A DNA stretch of 64,000 nt from a bacterium (GCA_004560305.1 SFVI01000012.1:10312-74311); one strand, 5' to 3'. Shown: positions 26,086-34,870, counted from the first letter of the stretch. Program-made: numbers and translations. Notes: generated by a model from the letters alone, not told the origin.

Positions 26086-26239
26086 GAAAAGAAGATTTTT
26101 AAGCTTCGGTACAGAGAGACCGGCAAAATCGCTCATAGGGAAGGGTGCGGCGCGCCGCATCCGCAATTGTGTGTGTGTCTTGCCGGGAACAGGCAAGGCA
26201 TTTTTTCTTGCCCGCGCCTATGGCGAAGGAGGGATTGGC
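26086..26239 (+). promoter_or_regulatory. PyrR-dependent transcription attenuator leader
   Basis: The leader has a PyrR-binding loop at 26107-26122 (CGGT ACAGAGAG ACCG), matching the CNGNGAG-type anti-antiterminator loop. A strong inverted repeat lies at 26144-26162 (GGTGCGGC/GCCGCATC). The terminator is at 26179-26206 (CTTGCC/GGCAAG, then six Ts). PyrR with UMP or UTP would stabilise the first hairpin and allow termination, lowering pyrR and uraA when pyrimidines are plentiful. The antiterminator is inferred and not folded by computer. Confidence 0.78.
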
Positions 26240-26776
26240 GTGAAACTGAAGGCCCAGATCATGGACGAAGCTGCCCTGAGGCGGGCGCTGATGCGCATCT
26301 CCCATGAGATCGCCGAGCGGAACAAGGGCGTGGAAAACCTGGTGCTGGTGGGCATCCTCCGCCGGGGCGAGCCCATCGCCCGCATCATCCGGGAGAATAT
26401 CCAGAAGATCGAGGATATGGCGCTGCCCTGCGGCAGCATCGATATCCGCTTCTACCGGGATGATCTTACCGAACTGACGGAGAATCCGGTTGTGAGAAAG
26501 ACCGAGCTGCCCTTTGACGTGACCAATAAGGATGTGGTGCTGGTGGATGATGTGCTCTACACCGGCCGCACCGCCCGGGCCGCCATTGAGGCCGTGTTCT
26601 CCTGCGGCCGCCCCCGCAGCATCCAGCTGGCGGTGGTGGTGGACCGGGGCCACCGGGAGCTGCCCATCCGGGCGGACTATGTGGGCAAGAACATCCCCAC
26701 CTCCCGCAGCGAACTGGTGGAGGTCCGCCTGCCGGAATACGACGGGGAGACCGGCGTGTTCCTGATGGCCCCCTGA
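26240..26776 (+). CDS. pyrR: Bifunctional pyr regulator / uracil phosphoribosyltransferase
   Basis: A 178-residue PyrR. The PRPP-binding motif VVLVDDVLYTGRTARAA is at about residues 98-114, the N-terminus (AQIMDEAALRRALMRISHEI) is typical, and LVGILRRGEPIA is the first substrate loop. It binds leader RNA in response to uridine nucleotides and weakly converts uracil plus PRPP to UMP. The start is a GTG at 26240 with AAGGAGGG six bases upstream. It is followed 43 bases later by the uracil permease, which is expected to be in the same operon. Confidence 0.95.
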   Translation: MKLKAQIMDEAALRRALMRISHEIAERNKGVENLVLVGILRRGEPIARIIRENIQKIEDMALPCGSIDIRFYRDDLTELTENPVVRKTELPFDVTNKDVVLVDDVLYTGRTARAAIEAVFSCGRPRSIQLAVVVDRGHRELPIRADYVGKNIPTSRSELVEVRLPEYDGETGVFLMAP

Positions 26777-26819
26777 ATTATGCGCACTCCAAAATTTACA
26801 TATAAGAGAGGTTCTAAAA

Positions 26820-28160
26820 ATGGGAAAAAAGAATGCTAACGAAGGCCCTATTTATGACGCTCGCACCCTTGGCACCCCCAAGATGCTGATTCTGGGTCTT
26901 CAGCACATGTTTGCCATGTTCGGCGCCACGGTTCTGGTGCCTGCCCTCACCGGCCTGGATGTTGCCACCACCCTGCTGTTCGCCGGCCTTGGCACGCTGC
27001 TGTTCCACCTGATCACCAAGCGTCAGGTCCCCGCTTTCCTGGGCTCCTCCTTCGCTTTCCTGGCCGGCTACTGGGCCATCGCCCCTAACGGCGAGGCCGA
27101 TCTGCTGCCCTACGCCTGCTTCGCCGTGGCCGTCTCCGGCCTGATGTATGTGGTTCTGGCCGCTGTGATCAAGAGCGTGGGCGTTAACAAGGTGATGCGC
27201 TTCTTCCCCCCCATCGTCACCGGCCCCATCATCATCGCCATCGGCCTGATCCTTTCCTCCTCTGCCATCAATAACTGCGGCGCCAACTGGCTGGTGGCTG
27301 TCGTTGCCATCGTTGTTGTGGTTGTCTGCAACATGTGGGGCAAGGGCATGATCAAGATCATTCCCATCCTCATCGGCGTGATCGCCTCCTACCTGGTGTC
27401 CATGATCGTTGACCCCGCTTCCCGGGCCAATGTGGTCCAGACCGTGGCCGCTGCCGACTGGATCGGTATCCCTGTCCACAAGGACGCTACCGTTTTCGGC
27501 CTCTTTGCCAACGGGGCTGACACCAGTCTGCTGATCACCGCCTGCATCACCATCGTCCCCCTGGCCATCGCCACCATGATGGAGCACATCGGCGACATCT
27601 GCGCCATTTCCTCCACCGTCAACAAGAACTTCCTGGTAGAGCCGGGCCTGCACCGCACCCTGATGGGCGACGGCCTTGCCACCACTCTGGCCTCCCTCTT
27701 CGGCGCTCCCGCCAACACCACCTACGGCGAGAACACCGGCGTCCTGGCTCTGTCCAAGGTCTATGACCCCAAGGTCATCCGTCTGGCCGCCCTGTTCGCC
27801 ATCATCCTCAGCTTCTGCCCCAAGTTCGCCGCCCTCATCACCGCCATGCCCGCCGCCACCATCGGCGGTGTGTCCCTGGTGCTCTACGGCATGATCTCTG
27901 CCGTGGGTGTGCGCAACGTGGTGGAGAACCGTGTGGACTTTACCAACACCCGCAACGTGGTCATCGCCGCCCTGATCCTGGTGCTGTCCCTGGGCATTGC
28001 CAACAGCTCCGCCGGCGCCGTGCGGATCGGCTCCGTCAGCCTGTCCGGCCTGGCTGTTGCCTCCATCGTGGGTATCATCCTCAACGCCGTCCTCCCCGGC
28101 AAGGACTACGAATTCCAGCAGGAGAGCGAAGGCTCTACCTCCGTCAACTTCAAGGTCTGA
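26820..28160 (+). CDS. uraA: Uracil permease (NCS2 family)
   Basis: A 446-residue nucleobase transporter with about fourteen membrane segments. The motif LVPALTGLDVATTLLFAGLGTLLFHLIT is typical, and the NCS2 signature is near FGAPANTTYGENTGVLALSKVYDP, with the substrate glutamate and the conserved Q-x-E/N-x-G region. It brings uracil in with a proton. Its place after pyrR and its attenuator fit repression by pyrimidines. The ribosome site (GAGAGG) is modest. It ends at a strong hairpin. Confidence 0.95.
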   Translation: MGKKNANEGPIYDARTLGTPKMLILGLQHMFAMFGATVLVPALTGLDVATTLLFAGLGTLLFHLITKRQVPAFLGSSFAFLAGYWAIAPNGEADLLPYACFAVAVSGLMYVVLAAVIKSVGVNKVMRFFPPIVTGPIIIAIGLILSSSAINNCGANWLVAVVAIVVVVVCNMWGKGMIKIIPILIGVIASYLVSMIVDPASRANVVQTVAAADWIGIPVHKDATVFGLFANGADTSLLITACITIVPLAIATMMEHIGDICAISSTVNKNFLVEPGLHRTLMGDGLATTLASLFGAPANTTYGENTGVLALSKVYDPKVIRLAALFAIILSFCPKFAALITAMPAATIGGVSLVLYGMISAVGVRNVVENRVDFTNTRNVVIAALILVLSLGIANSSAGAVRIGSVSLSGLAVASIVGIILNAVLPGKDYEFQQESEGSTSVNFKV

Positions 28161-28183
28161 TTCCGAACAGAAAACCAATAAAC

Positions 28184-28214
28184 GCCGCCCCGGAAAATCC
28201 GGGGCGGCATTCTT
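28184..28214. terminator. Terminator after uraA, also facing the anti-sigma gene
   Basis: GCCGCCCCGGA/TCCGGGGCGGC stem (28184-28194 with 28198-28208) with a three-base loop, followed by ATTCTTTT on the plus side. It also lies at the 3' end of the gene at 28215 on the other strand. Confidence 0.8.
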
Positions 28215-29066
28215 TTATCCGCGGCCAATGTCCATCATGCCGATCTGGATCTCATCCAGAGGATTGCCCGGAGACGCCGGGGTGTCCGTTTCCCGGATCT
28301 CCAGATTTTGTGCGATCTTCTCCAGGGTATCCATGCTTTCCTCGCCCTGGACAATAGCAAGAATCCCCTGCTCCTCGTCAAACATCAGAATATAATTCAC
28401 AATGGACAAATATTTGTTCAGTCTGCTCCATTCGGTGCCGCTGTAGTCCGCCACCACCTTTGTGACCTTCCACCGATCCCAGATTTCCTCCTCAATGGTT
28501 ACCGGCTCGGCGTTGAGCACAGACATTCTTCCCCTGGTATCCACCTCGTAGGCGAAAATCTGGCAGGGGATGTGGTCACAGGAACAGCAGGCGCCAAAGC
28601 CGTTTCCCCAGCCGTCCCCGGTGTAGTCGCTGCGGAAGCACTCCACATAGTGCTCCTCTTCCGGCAGCCAGCCGGGTTTGATCTCCAGCAGATACCGGGG
28701 GGTGTCAGGACCGGTGAAGGTAAAGATCAGGCCGGCGTCGGGATAGACAAGCTTCTGCTCTTCCATCAGCTTGCCCTCGTCATCGTAAAATCGCCAGTAG
28801 CCGCTGGGAATTTCATCTGCGGGAACGGTCTCCCGGTGCATACCGAACAGGCCCGCCGCGAAGGCCGTTGCCGTCATCAGCGAGGCGATCACCGCCGCCA
28901 GCAGCAGGATGCGTGTCACATTCCTTCTCCCGGGCCGCGGGGCATCGTTTTTGATTTTGTTCAAAACCTTCGCCTTGACGCGCTGCGTAAGCTGTTCATC
29001 TGCCGTGCCCAGCGCCACCCCTTCGGGGCAGCAGCCGTCCATCAGGTCACTGATCCGAATTTGCAT
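28215..29066 (-). CDS. Membrane-anchored putative anti-sigma factor with an outer cysteine cluster
   Basis: A 283-residue protein. About 47 N-terminal residues are cytoplasmic, a single membrane helix covers about 50-72 (RILLLAAVIASLMTATAFAAG), and about 210 residues lie outside. The sensor part has five cysteines in a short span: Cys143, Cys160, Cys161, Cys163 and Cys168 (CCSC..C). It lies downstream of the ECF sigma gene, overlapping it by 20 bases, the usual layout of sigma and anti-sigma pairs. No zinc-anti-sigma (ZAS) motif was seen. The anti-sigma role is inferred from position and topology; the family may be that of DUF4367-like proteins, which is uncertain. Confidence 0.65.
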   Translation of the reverse strand: MQIRISDLMDGCCPEGVALGTADEQLTQRVKAKVLNKIKNDAPRPGRRNVTRILLLAAVIASLMTATAFAAGLFGMHRETVPADEIPSGYWRFYDDEGKLMEEQKLVYPDAGLIFTFTGPDTPRYLLEIKPGWLPEEEHYVECFRSDYTGDGWGNGFGACCSCDHIPCQIFAYEVDTRGRMSVLNAEPVTIEEEIWDRWKVTKVVADYSGTEWSRLNKYLSIVNYILMFDEEQGILAIVQGEESMDTLEKIAQNLEIRETDTPASPGNPLDEIQIGMMDIGRG

Positions 29067-29604
29067 CGCCGTACCCCCTTTCTTCCAGATGCTCTTTCAA
29101 CTTCTCCCGGCCCCGGGACAGCCTGCTGCGGACAGTGGCGGCGTTCATGCCCAGGGCCTGAGCAATGTCCCCGGTCTTTTGGTAGAGAAAATACCGCCGC
29201 AGGAAAATTTCGCTGTCCGGCTGGCCCAGACTGTCCACCGCCTCCCGGCAGGCCGCCTTCAATTCCAGTGCCAGCACTCCCTCCTCCGGGCCGGGGAGGC
29301 TTAGCTCCAGCAGGTCGTCCTCCAGCGGCTCGGTCAGCTTCAGGCGCCGCAGCCGGGACTTGGCGGCGTTGCGGGCGATGGCGGCCAGATAGGCCTTCAG
29401 CTTCCCCGTCTCCACCTGCGCCCGGCTGTACCAGAGGGAGCAGAACACGTCGGAGACCACTTCCTCCAGATCCTCCCGGGGCAGCGCGTGGGAGAGAATG
29501 TTGCTGATAATGGCAAAGACATAGGGCGTGTATTGGTCGATGATCTGCTCCAGGGCGGCGCTGTCACCCCGGCGCAGGGCTTTCAAAATGCGCTTTTCAT
29601 TCAC
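29047..29604 (-). CDS. ECF-type RNA polymerase sigma factor
   Basis: A 185-residue sigma-70 family protein with two domains. Region 2 is seen from about residue 15 to 80 (YTPYVFAIISNIL and DLEEVVSDVFCSLWY with the -10 recognition helix). Region 4 is near the C-terminus (IAQALGMNAATVRSRLSRGREKLKE), the -35 helix-turn-helix. A GTG at 29604 is chosen because homologues begin close to it; an upstream GTG at 29640 would add twelve residues, and the two cannot be separated from sequence. The partner anti-sigma gene overlaps its end. The signal is unknown. Confidence 0.9.
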   Translation of the reverse strand: MNEKRILKALRRGDSAALEQIIDQYTPYVFAIISNILSHALPREDLEEVVSDVFCSLWYSRAQVETGKLKAYLAAIARNAAKSRLRRLKLTEPLEDDLLELSLPGPEEGVLALELKAACREAVDSLGQPDSEIFLRRYFLYQKTGDIAQALGMNAATVRSRLSRGREKLKEHLEERGYGDANSDQ

Positions 29605-29680
29605 AAGCGTTTCACAGCCTTTCTTTTTAAGCGCTCTCACCTATATAAACGACGGACAGGCCGTTTTTGTTGCAGAAAAC

Positions 29681-29711
29681 AAAAACCGCACCAAAAATCG
29701 GTGCGGTTTTT
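29681..29711. terminator. Terminator after the nucleoside ABC operon
   Basis: AAAAACCGCACC/GGTGCGGTTTTT stem (29681-29692 with 29700-29711). The A-run on the plus strand gives a T-run for minus-strand transcripts that read out of the permease at 29723. Confidence 0.85.
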
Positions 29712-29722
29712 GTGATGTGTCG

Positions 29723-30715
29723 TTATCGTTCTTCCCTGAAATAAGCCAGGCCCAGGGAGGCGGGGGGCTGATTTTCCCGCTTGTTGCGCATGGAGGAGAT
29801 CACCAGCACAATGATGGTGACCACATAGGGCAGCATCTTATAAAGCTCCTTCACCGCCAGGTTCATACCGGTGGGGATGAAGAGGTAGAGGATGTACAGG
29901 CCGCCGAAGAGGATGGAGGCGAACACCGCCACATTGGGCTTCCAGATGGTGAAGATCACCAACGCCAGGGCCAGCCAGCCCCGGTCGCCGAAGGCGTCAT
30001 TGGACCAGACGCCGCAGGCGTAGTCCATTACATAGTACAGTCCGCCCAGGCCGGCGATCATGCAGCCGATGCAGGTGGCCATGTACTTGTACTTATTCAC
30101 GTCGATGCCGGCGGCGTCGGCGGTGTTGGGGCTTTCGCCCACGGCCCGCAGATGCAGGCCCACCTTGGTGCGCTTGAGCACATAGGCGCAGACGAAGGCG
30201 ATGATCACCGCCACATAGGCCAGAAAGCCGTAGCTAAGGAAGATTTTGCCGAACCAGCCCAGATTGGAAGCAAAGGGCAGGGACTTTTTGAAGCAGGCGC
30301 TGGTGGCGGACAGGGCAATGGAAGGCACATCCGCGCCGGAGAGCTTGATGAGGGAGCCGCCGAAGAAGTTGCCGAAGCCCACGCCGAAGGTGGTCATGGC
30401 AAGGCCGGTGACGTTCTGGTTGGCCCGCAGGGTGACTGTGAGAAAGCAGTACAGCAGACCCATCAGCAGAGAGCCCAGCAGGCAGCAGGCCAGGGGAATC
30501 AGTACCGCCAGAAAGCCGTTGACACCGGCAGAACCCACAGATTGCTCATAGAGGAAGGCGCCGATGACACCGGAGATGCCGCCCACATACATCACGCCGG
30601 GCAGGCCCAGGTTCAGGTTGCCGGATTTCTCCGTCAGGGTCTCGCCGGTGCAGCCGAAAAGCAGGGGGATGCCCTGAACGATGGCCCGGGGGATAAAGGA
30701 GACAAAATCAAACAT
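29723..30715 (-). CDS. Nucleoside ABC transporter permease 2 (NupQ-like)
   Basis: A 330-residue permease with about nine to ten hydrophobic segments. It shows the conserved GLNLGLPGVMYVGGISG-like region (here NLNLGLPGVMYVGG) near residue 38 and the EAA-like loop GESPNTADAAGIDV near residue 200. These features mark the BPL_permease family of ribose/nucleoside (BMP-type) importers. It begins three bases after the first permease stop with a GGAGGAATG site. It forms the channel with its neighbour for purine nucleosides, as suggested by the guanine riboswitch upstream. Confidence 0.92.
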   Translation of the reverse strand: MFDFVSFIPRAIVQGIPLLFGCTGETLTEKSGNLNLGLPGVMYVGGISGVIGAFLYEQSVGSAGVNGFLAVLIPLACCLLGSLLMGLLYCFLTVTLRANQNVTGLAMTTFGVGFGNFFGGSLIKLSGADVPSIALSATSACFKKSLPFASNLGWFGKIFLSYGFLAYVAVIIAFVCAYVLKRTKVGLHLRAVGESPNTADAAGIDVNKYKYMATCIGCMIAGLGGLYYVMDYACGVWSNDAFGDRGWLALALVIFTIWKPNVAVFASILFGGLYILYLFIPTGMNLAVKELYKMLPYVVTIIVLVISSMRNKRENQPPASLGLAYFREER

Positions 30716-30718
30716 GGC

Positions 30719-31816
30719 TCATTCCTCCTTCCCAGCCGCCTTGCGGAAGCTGATTTTGTAGTTGATAAAGAACTCGCAGCCGATGATGAAGAACAGGATG
30801 ATGCCGGTGAGGATGTCGCCGAAGGAGTGGTTCAGACCGAAGTCCGTGGCGATCTCCCCGGCGCCTCGTTCCAGAAACACCAGCAGCAGACTGGTAAAGA
30901 CCATGAAGACGGGGTTGAACTTGGCAAGCCAGGACACCATGACCGCGGTGAAGCCCCGGCCGCCCACGATGGTGGTGGTGACGGTGTGGTTGATTCCGCC
31001 CACCAGCAGCAGGCCCGCCAGACCGCAGACCGCACCGGAGACCACCATGGTGCGGATGATGACCTTTTCCACCTTGATGCCCACATAGCGGGCGGTGCGC
31101 TCGCTCTCGCCCACCACGGCGATCTCATAGCCGTGCTTGGAGTAGTTCAGGTACAGGTACATCAGCACCGTGACGATGGCCACCACCACAATGCTCAGCA
31201 GATACTTGTTGCCCAACTGGGGCAGCCAGCCCAGCTCGCTGCTCTGGTTGATGATGCCGATCTTGCCGGCGCCCTTGGGCACTTCCCAGTAGATCACGAA
31301 AAAGGCCACAAGCTGGGTAGCCACATAGTTCATCATCAGGGTAAAGAGCGTCTCATTGGTGTTCCATTTGGCCTTGAAAATGGCGGGGATCATACCCCAG
31401 ATGGCGCCGGCTACGATGGACGCCACGATCATAACGCAGATCAGCAGCCAGTTGGGGACCTTATCCGCCAGCAGGATCATGCAGGAGGCGGTGGCCAGAC
31501 AGCCGATCAGGGTCTGGCCCTCGGCGCCGATGTTCCAGAAGCGCATCCGGAAGGCGGGGGTCACCGCCAGGGAGATGCACAGCAGAATGGCCACGTTCTG
31601 GAAGGTAATCCAGGTTTTGCGGGCGGTGCCGAAGGCACCGTCAATCATGGCGGCATAGACCGCGATGGGGTTTTCGCCGGTGGTAACGGTGGTTACCAGG
31701 GCGCAGGCCACCAGAGCCAGCAGGATGGCCAGGGCCCGGATGCCCCAGGCACCGTACCAGGGCAGGGCGGCCCGCTTGACGATATGGACCAAAGGCCCTC
31801 TGTTTTGCTTATTCAT
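30719..31816 (-). CDS. Nucleoside ABC transporter permease 1 (NupP-like)
   Basis: A 365-residue permease of the same family, about nine to ten membrane helices. It carries GMIPAIFKAKWNTNETLFTLMMNYVATQ, a good match to the family core, and an EAA-like loop GESERTARYVGIKVEK. ATG 31816 overlaps the end of the ATPase gene and follows GGAGGG, so translation is coupled. It works as a heterodimer with the second permease. The pairing of ATPase, two permeases and a BMP lipoprotein is the full set of a nucleoside importer. Confidence 0.92.
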   Translation of the reverse strand: MNKQNRGPLVHIVKRAALPWYGAWGIRALAILLALVACALVTTVTTGENPIAVYAAMIDGAFGTARKTWITFQNVAILLCISLAVTPAFRMRFWNIGAEGQTLIGCLATASCMILLADKVPNWLLICVMIVASIVAGAIWGMIPAIFKAKWNTNETLFTLMMNYVATQLVAFFVIYWEVPKGAGKIGIINQSSELGWLPQLGNKYLLSIVVVAIVTVLMYLYLNYSKHGYEIAVVGESERTARYVGIKVEKVIIRTMVVSGAVCGLAGLLLVGGINHTVTTTIVGGRGFTAVMVSWLAKFNPVFMVFTSLLLVFLERGAGEIATDFGLNHSFGDILTGIILFFIIGCEFFINYKISFRKAAGKEE

Positions 31817-33347
31817 CCGCGTTCTTCCCTCCAAGCCTTGTCATCATCATGCCCACGTCCCGCTTCTGGGCGCCCCGGCCCTCCACGATGCCGCTGACCT
31901 TGCCGCCGCAGAGCACCAGGATCCGGTCTGCCAGCTCCAGCAGCACGTCCAGATCCTCACCCACATAGATGACGGCCACACCGGCCAGCTTCTGCCGGTT
32001 GATCAGGTCATAAATGGTGTAGGAGGAGTTGATATCCAGGCCCCGGACGGCGTAGGCTGTCAGCAGCACGGTAGGGGCGGAAGCGATCTCCCGGCCCACC
32101 AGCACCTTCTGCACATTGCCGCCGGAAAGACGGCGGACAGGGGTGGCGATGCTGGGGGTCTTGACCTCCAGATCCGCAACCACTTCCTGGGCCAGCTTTT
32201 TGGGGGACTTCCTGTCGGTAAAGAAGCCTTTGCCCCGGCGGAAGGAGCGGAGCATCATGTTGTCTGCCAGGTCCATGTTGGCCACCAGACCCATGCCCAG
32301 CCGGTCCTCCGGCACAAAGGAGAGGCTGACGCCCATATCTGCGATGGCCAGGGGATCCTTGCCGATCAGCTCTTCCCGCTCGCCGTTGTCCTCAATATAG
32401 CTGATGCTGCCGCTCTCCACCGGCTGCAGGCCGGCGATGGCCTCCAGCAGCTCCTTCTGGCCGCAGCCGGAGATGCCGGCAATGCCCAGAATCTCGCCGG
32501 AATTGGCGGTGAAGCTGACACCGTCCAGCTTCAGCACCCCATCGATGGAGCGCACGGTCAGGTTCTTCACCTCAATGCGGGGCTTGGGATCCACCGGCTC
32601 CGGCCGGTCAATGTTCAGCGTCACCGCATGGCCCACCATCATGTTGGTCATTTCCTGGGCGTTGGTGGTCTTGGTTGGCATATCGCCGATGAACTGACCA
32701 TGGCGCAGCACCGCCACCCGGTCAGACAGATCCTCCACCTCATGCAGCTTGTGGGTGATGATGACAATGGCCTTGCCGTCGTCCCGCATATTGCGCAGCA
32801 CGGCGAAGAGCTTGTCGGTCTCCTGGGGGGTCAGGACAGCGGTGGGCTCGTCCAGGATCAGAATGTCGGCGCCCCGGTACAGCACCTTGATGATCTCCAC
32901 CGTCTGCTTCTGGGATACGGACATATCATAAATCTTCTGATAGGGGTCCACCTCAAAGCCATAGGCCTCGCAGATGCCCCGCACCCGCTGCGCCACCTTT
33001 TCCAGGTCCAGCCGCCCCGGCTCGTTCAGGCCCAGGACAATGTTCTCCGCCGCGGTGAGCACATCCACCAGCTTGAAGTGCTGATGGATCATGCCGATGC
33101 CCAGGTCAAAGGCGTCCTTGGGGGAGCGGATCACCACTTCCTTGCCGTCGATGCTGATCTCCCCCTCGTCGGGGAAGTAGATGCCGGAGAGCATATTCAT
33201 CAGGGTGGTCTTGCCGCTGCCGTTCTCACCCAGCAGGGCCAGGATCTCGCCCCGGTAGATGTCCAGCCAGACCTTGTCGTTGGCCACCACCGGGCCGAAG
33301 GTCTTGGTGATGTTGCGCATCCGGACTGCGGGAGTCTTGTTGTCCAA
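31809..33347 (-). CDS. Nucleoside ABC transporter ATPase, two fused nucleotide-binding domains (NupO-like)
   Basis: A 512-residue protein with two ABC cassettes. The first (residues about 10-240) has Walker A GENGSGKTT, signature (SVSQKQTVEI) and Walker B ILILDEPTAVLTP. The second (about 260-500) has a degenerate Walker A GISGCGQKE, signature LSGGNVQK and a Walker B region TVLLTAYAVRGLD. This imbalance is normal in the ribose/nucleoside class, where only one site hydrolyses ATP well. A TTG at 33347 is used as start since AGGAG is eight bases upstream; a GTG at 33356 lies too close to that site. Confidence 0.92.
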   Translation of the reverse strand: MDNKTPAVRMRNITKTFGPVVANDKVWLDIYRGEILALLGENGSGKTTLMNMLSGIYFPDEGEISIDGKEVVIRSPKDAFDLGIGMIHQHFKLVDVLTAAENIVLGLNEPGRLDLEKVAQRVRGICEAYGFEVDPYQKIYDMSVSQKQTVEIIKVLYRGADILILDEPTAVLTPQETDKLFAVLRNMRDDGKAIVIITHKLHEVEDLSDRVAVLRHGQFIGDMPTKTTNAQEMTNMMVGHAVTLNIDRPEPVDPKPRIEVKNLTVRSIDGVLKLDGVSFTANSGEILGIAGISGCGQKELLEAIAGLQPVESGSISYIEDNGEREELIGKDPLAIADMGVSLSFVPEDRLGMGLVANMDLADNMMLRSFRRGKGFFTDRKSPKKLAQEVVADLEVKTPSIATPVRRLSGGNVQKVLVGREIASAPTVLLTAYAVRGLDINSSYTIYDLINRQKLAGVAVIYVGEDLDVLLELADRILVLCGGKVSGIVEGRGAQKRDVGMMMTRLGGKNADE

Positions 33348-33416
33348 AGCTGTCACTCCTGTCGATTGGTGTCGAAATAGTACGACACTATAATATAATA
33401 AAAGTATTCACGCTGT

Positions 33417-33503
33417 AAAGGGCAGCGCAGTGATTTTTCGCTGCGCTGCCCTTTGCAGCATAGGGTGGATATAGGGCACTGACAAGATATCAGTGCCCTA
33501 TAT
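33417..33503 (-). other. Two strong hairpins between the BMP lipoprotein gene and the ATPase gene
   Basis: Hairpin one (33469-33482 with 33490-33503, core AGGGCACTGA/TCAGTGCCCT) has 14 pairs, and hairpin two (33417-33430 with 33441-33454, core GGGCAGCGCAG) has 14 pairs. Neither has a T-run on the minus strand, so they look like message-stabilising or processing structures that could raise the lipoprotein level over the ATPase and permeases. That reading is inference. Confidence 0.7.
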
Positions 33504-33527
33504 GTTGCAAGTGCAGTTTCAGTTCAA

Positions 33528-34790
33528 TCAGAACTTGGTGTCCAGCAGGGTGATACCGTCGATCTGCAGGTCGAAGTAAGGAGCGGAACGGAACTCGGAC
33601 TCGTGGAAGTAACCGTCGGCAATGACCTCGGTGTCGGCCTCGGAGGCGGCGTCGGTGTCAACGTTGGCCATGTAGCTGGTGAGGGTCTCGCCGCCCACGG
33701 TGAAGGTGGCGGTGTCAAAGACATGCAGCTCACCGGCGACCAGCTGGGCCTTGGCAGCCTCGATGGCCTCGGCAGTGCCGGCGGCAGCGGCGGCCTCGTT
33801 GACCTCAGTCAGCAGGACGGAGCCGGTGGCGATGGTGCCGGTCCAGTCAGCGGGGATCTCTTCGCCGTTGACAACAGCGTTGACCACGAACTCATAGTAG
33901 GGAGCCCAGTTGATGCGGGAGGAGACGATGAAGGTGTTGGGGCAGGCAGCAACGGTGGAGCCGTTGTAGGAAACGTTGGGCACACCGGCGGTCTCGCAGG
34001 CAGTGGGAGCGCCCATGGAGTCAGCATGCTGGCTGATGAGCTTGCAGCCGTTGTCGATCAGCTTGTTGGCGGCTTCCTTCTCGGCGGTCTCATCGTACCA
34101 GGAGCCGGTGAAGGTCACTTCCATGGTGGCGGTGGGGCAGACGGAGCGGGCGCCCAGGAAGAAGGAGGTGTAGCCGGAAACCACTTCGGCGTAGGTGAAG
34201 GCGCCAACATAGCCGATCTTGGCCTCGTCAGCGGTGAACTGGCCGGCCTCGATCATCTCGTTGAGCTTCATACCGGCGGCGACACCGGCCAGGTAGCGGC
34301 CCTCATAGATGGAAGCGAAAGCGTTGTGGTGGTTGGCGACGCCCTCAGTGTGGGCGCGGGTGCCGGTGGCGTGGCAGAACTGAACCTCGGGGAATTCCTT
34401 GGCGGCCTGGATCATGAAGTCCTCATGACCGAAAGAGTCGGCAAAGATGACGTCGCAGCCTTCGTCGGCCAGCTCGCAGGCGGCCTCGTAGCACTCTTCA
34501 CTCTCGGGGATGTTGGTGCGGAAGATGTACTGATCCTCGGTCAGGCCCAGGTTGGCGCAGGCTTCCTTGGCGGCGTTCATGAAGTTAAGGTCGTAGGTGG
34601 AGTTTTCGTCGTGCAGGAAGATGAAGCCCAGCTTCACATCGGCCATGGGATTGGCCTCGGCAGCGGGAGCTTCGGCGGCAGGAGCCTCGGCAGCGGGAGC
34701 CTCGGTGGCAGCGGGGGCCTGAGAACCGCCGCAGGCGCAGAGAGCAAACACCATGCACAGAGCCATCAGCAGAGCAATGATCTTTTTCAT
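33528..34790 (-). CDS. BMP-family nucleoside-binding lipoprotein
   Basis: A 420-residue receptor. The signal peptide ends at lipobox LCAC (Cys20), then a linker of repeated E-A-P-A-A units runs to about residue 45. The binding domain follows (VKLGFIFLHDENSTYDLNFMNAAK, with IFADSFGHEDFM). It belongs to the BMP/PnrA/NupN family, which binds purine and pyrimidine nucleosides. The signal peptide is close to that of TctC at 21393. It has a strong ribosome site (GAGGAG), and its long leader holds a guanine riboswitch, so guanosine, inosine or related nucleosides are the likely ligands. Confidence 0.94.
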   Translation of the reverse strand: MKKIIALLMALCMVFALCACGGSQAPAATEAPAAEAPAAEAPAAEANPMADVKLGFIFLHDENSTYDLNFMNAAKEACANLGLTEDQYIFRTNIPESEECYEAACELADEGCDVIFADSFGHEDFMIQAAKEFPEVQFCHATGTRAHTEGVANHHNAFASIYEGRYLAGVAAGMKLNEMIEAGQFTADEAKIGYVGAFTYAEVVSGYTSFFLGARSVCPTATMEVTFTGSWYDETAEKEAANKLIDNGCKLISQHADSMGAPTACETAGVPNVSYNGSTVAACPNTFIVSSRINWAPYYEFVVNAVVNGEEIPADWTGTIATGSVLLTEVNEAAAAAGTAEAIEAAKAQLVAGELHVFDTATFTVGGETLTSYMANVDTDAASEADTEVIADGYFHESEFRSAPYFDLQIDGITLLDTKF

Positions 34791-34870
34791 TCGTTGATCT
34801 CCTCATTTAATATTGTTATTTATCAAAACCGCACAGGCGGATTTGAACGAAAGGAGGGGGAAAAACAAAG

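Noticed and set aside
29641..29680. An ECF-type autoregulated promoter before the sigma gene (CAAC ... CGTC)
   Set aside because: The two elements are about four bases too close for a normal ECF promoter, so it was left out.
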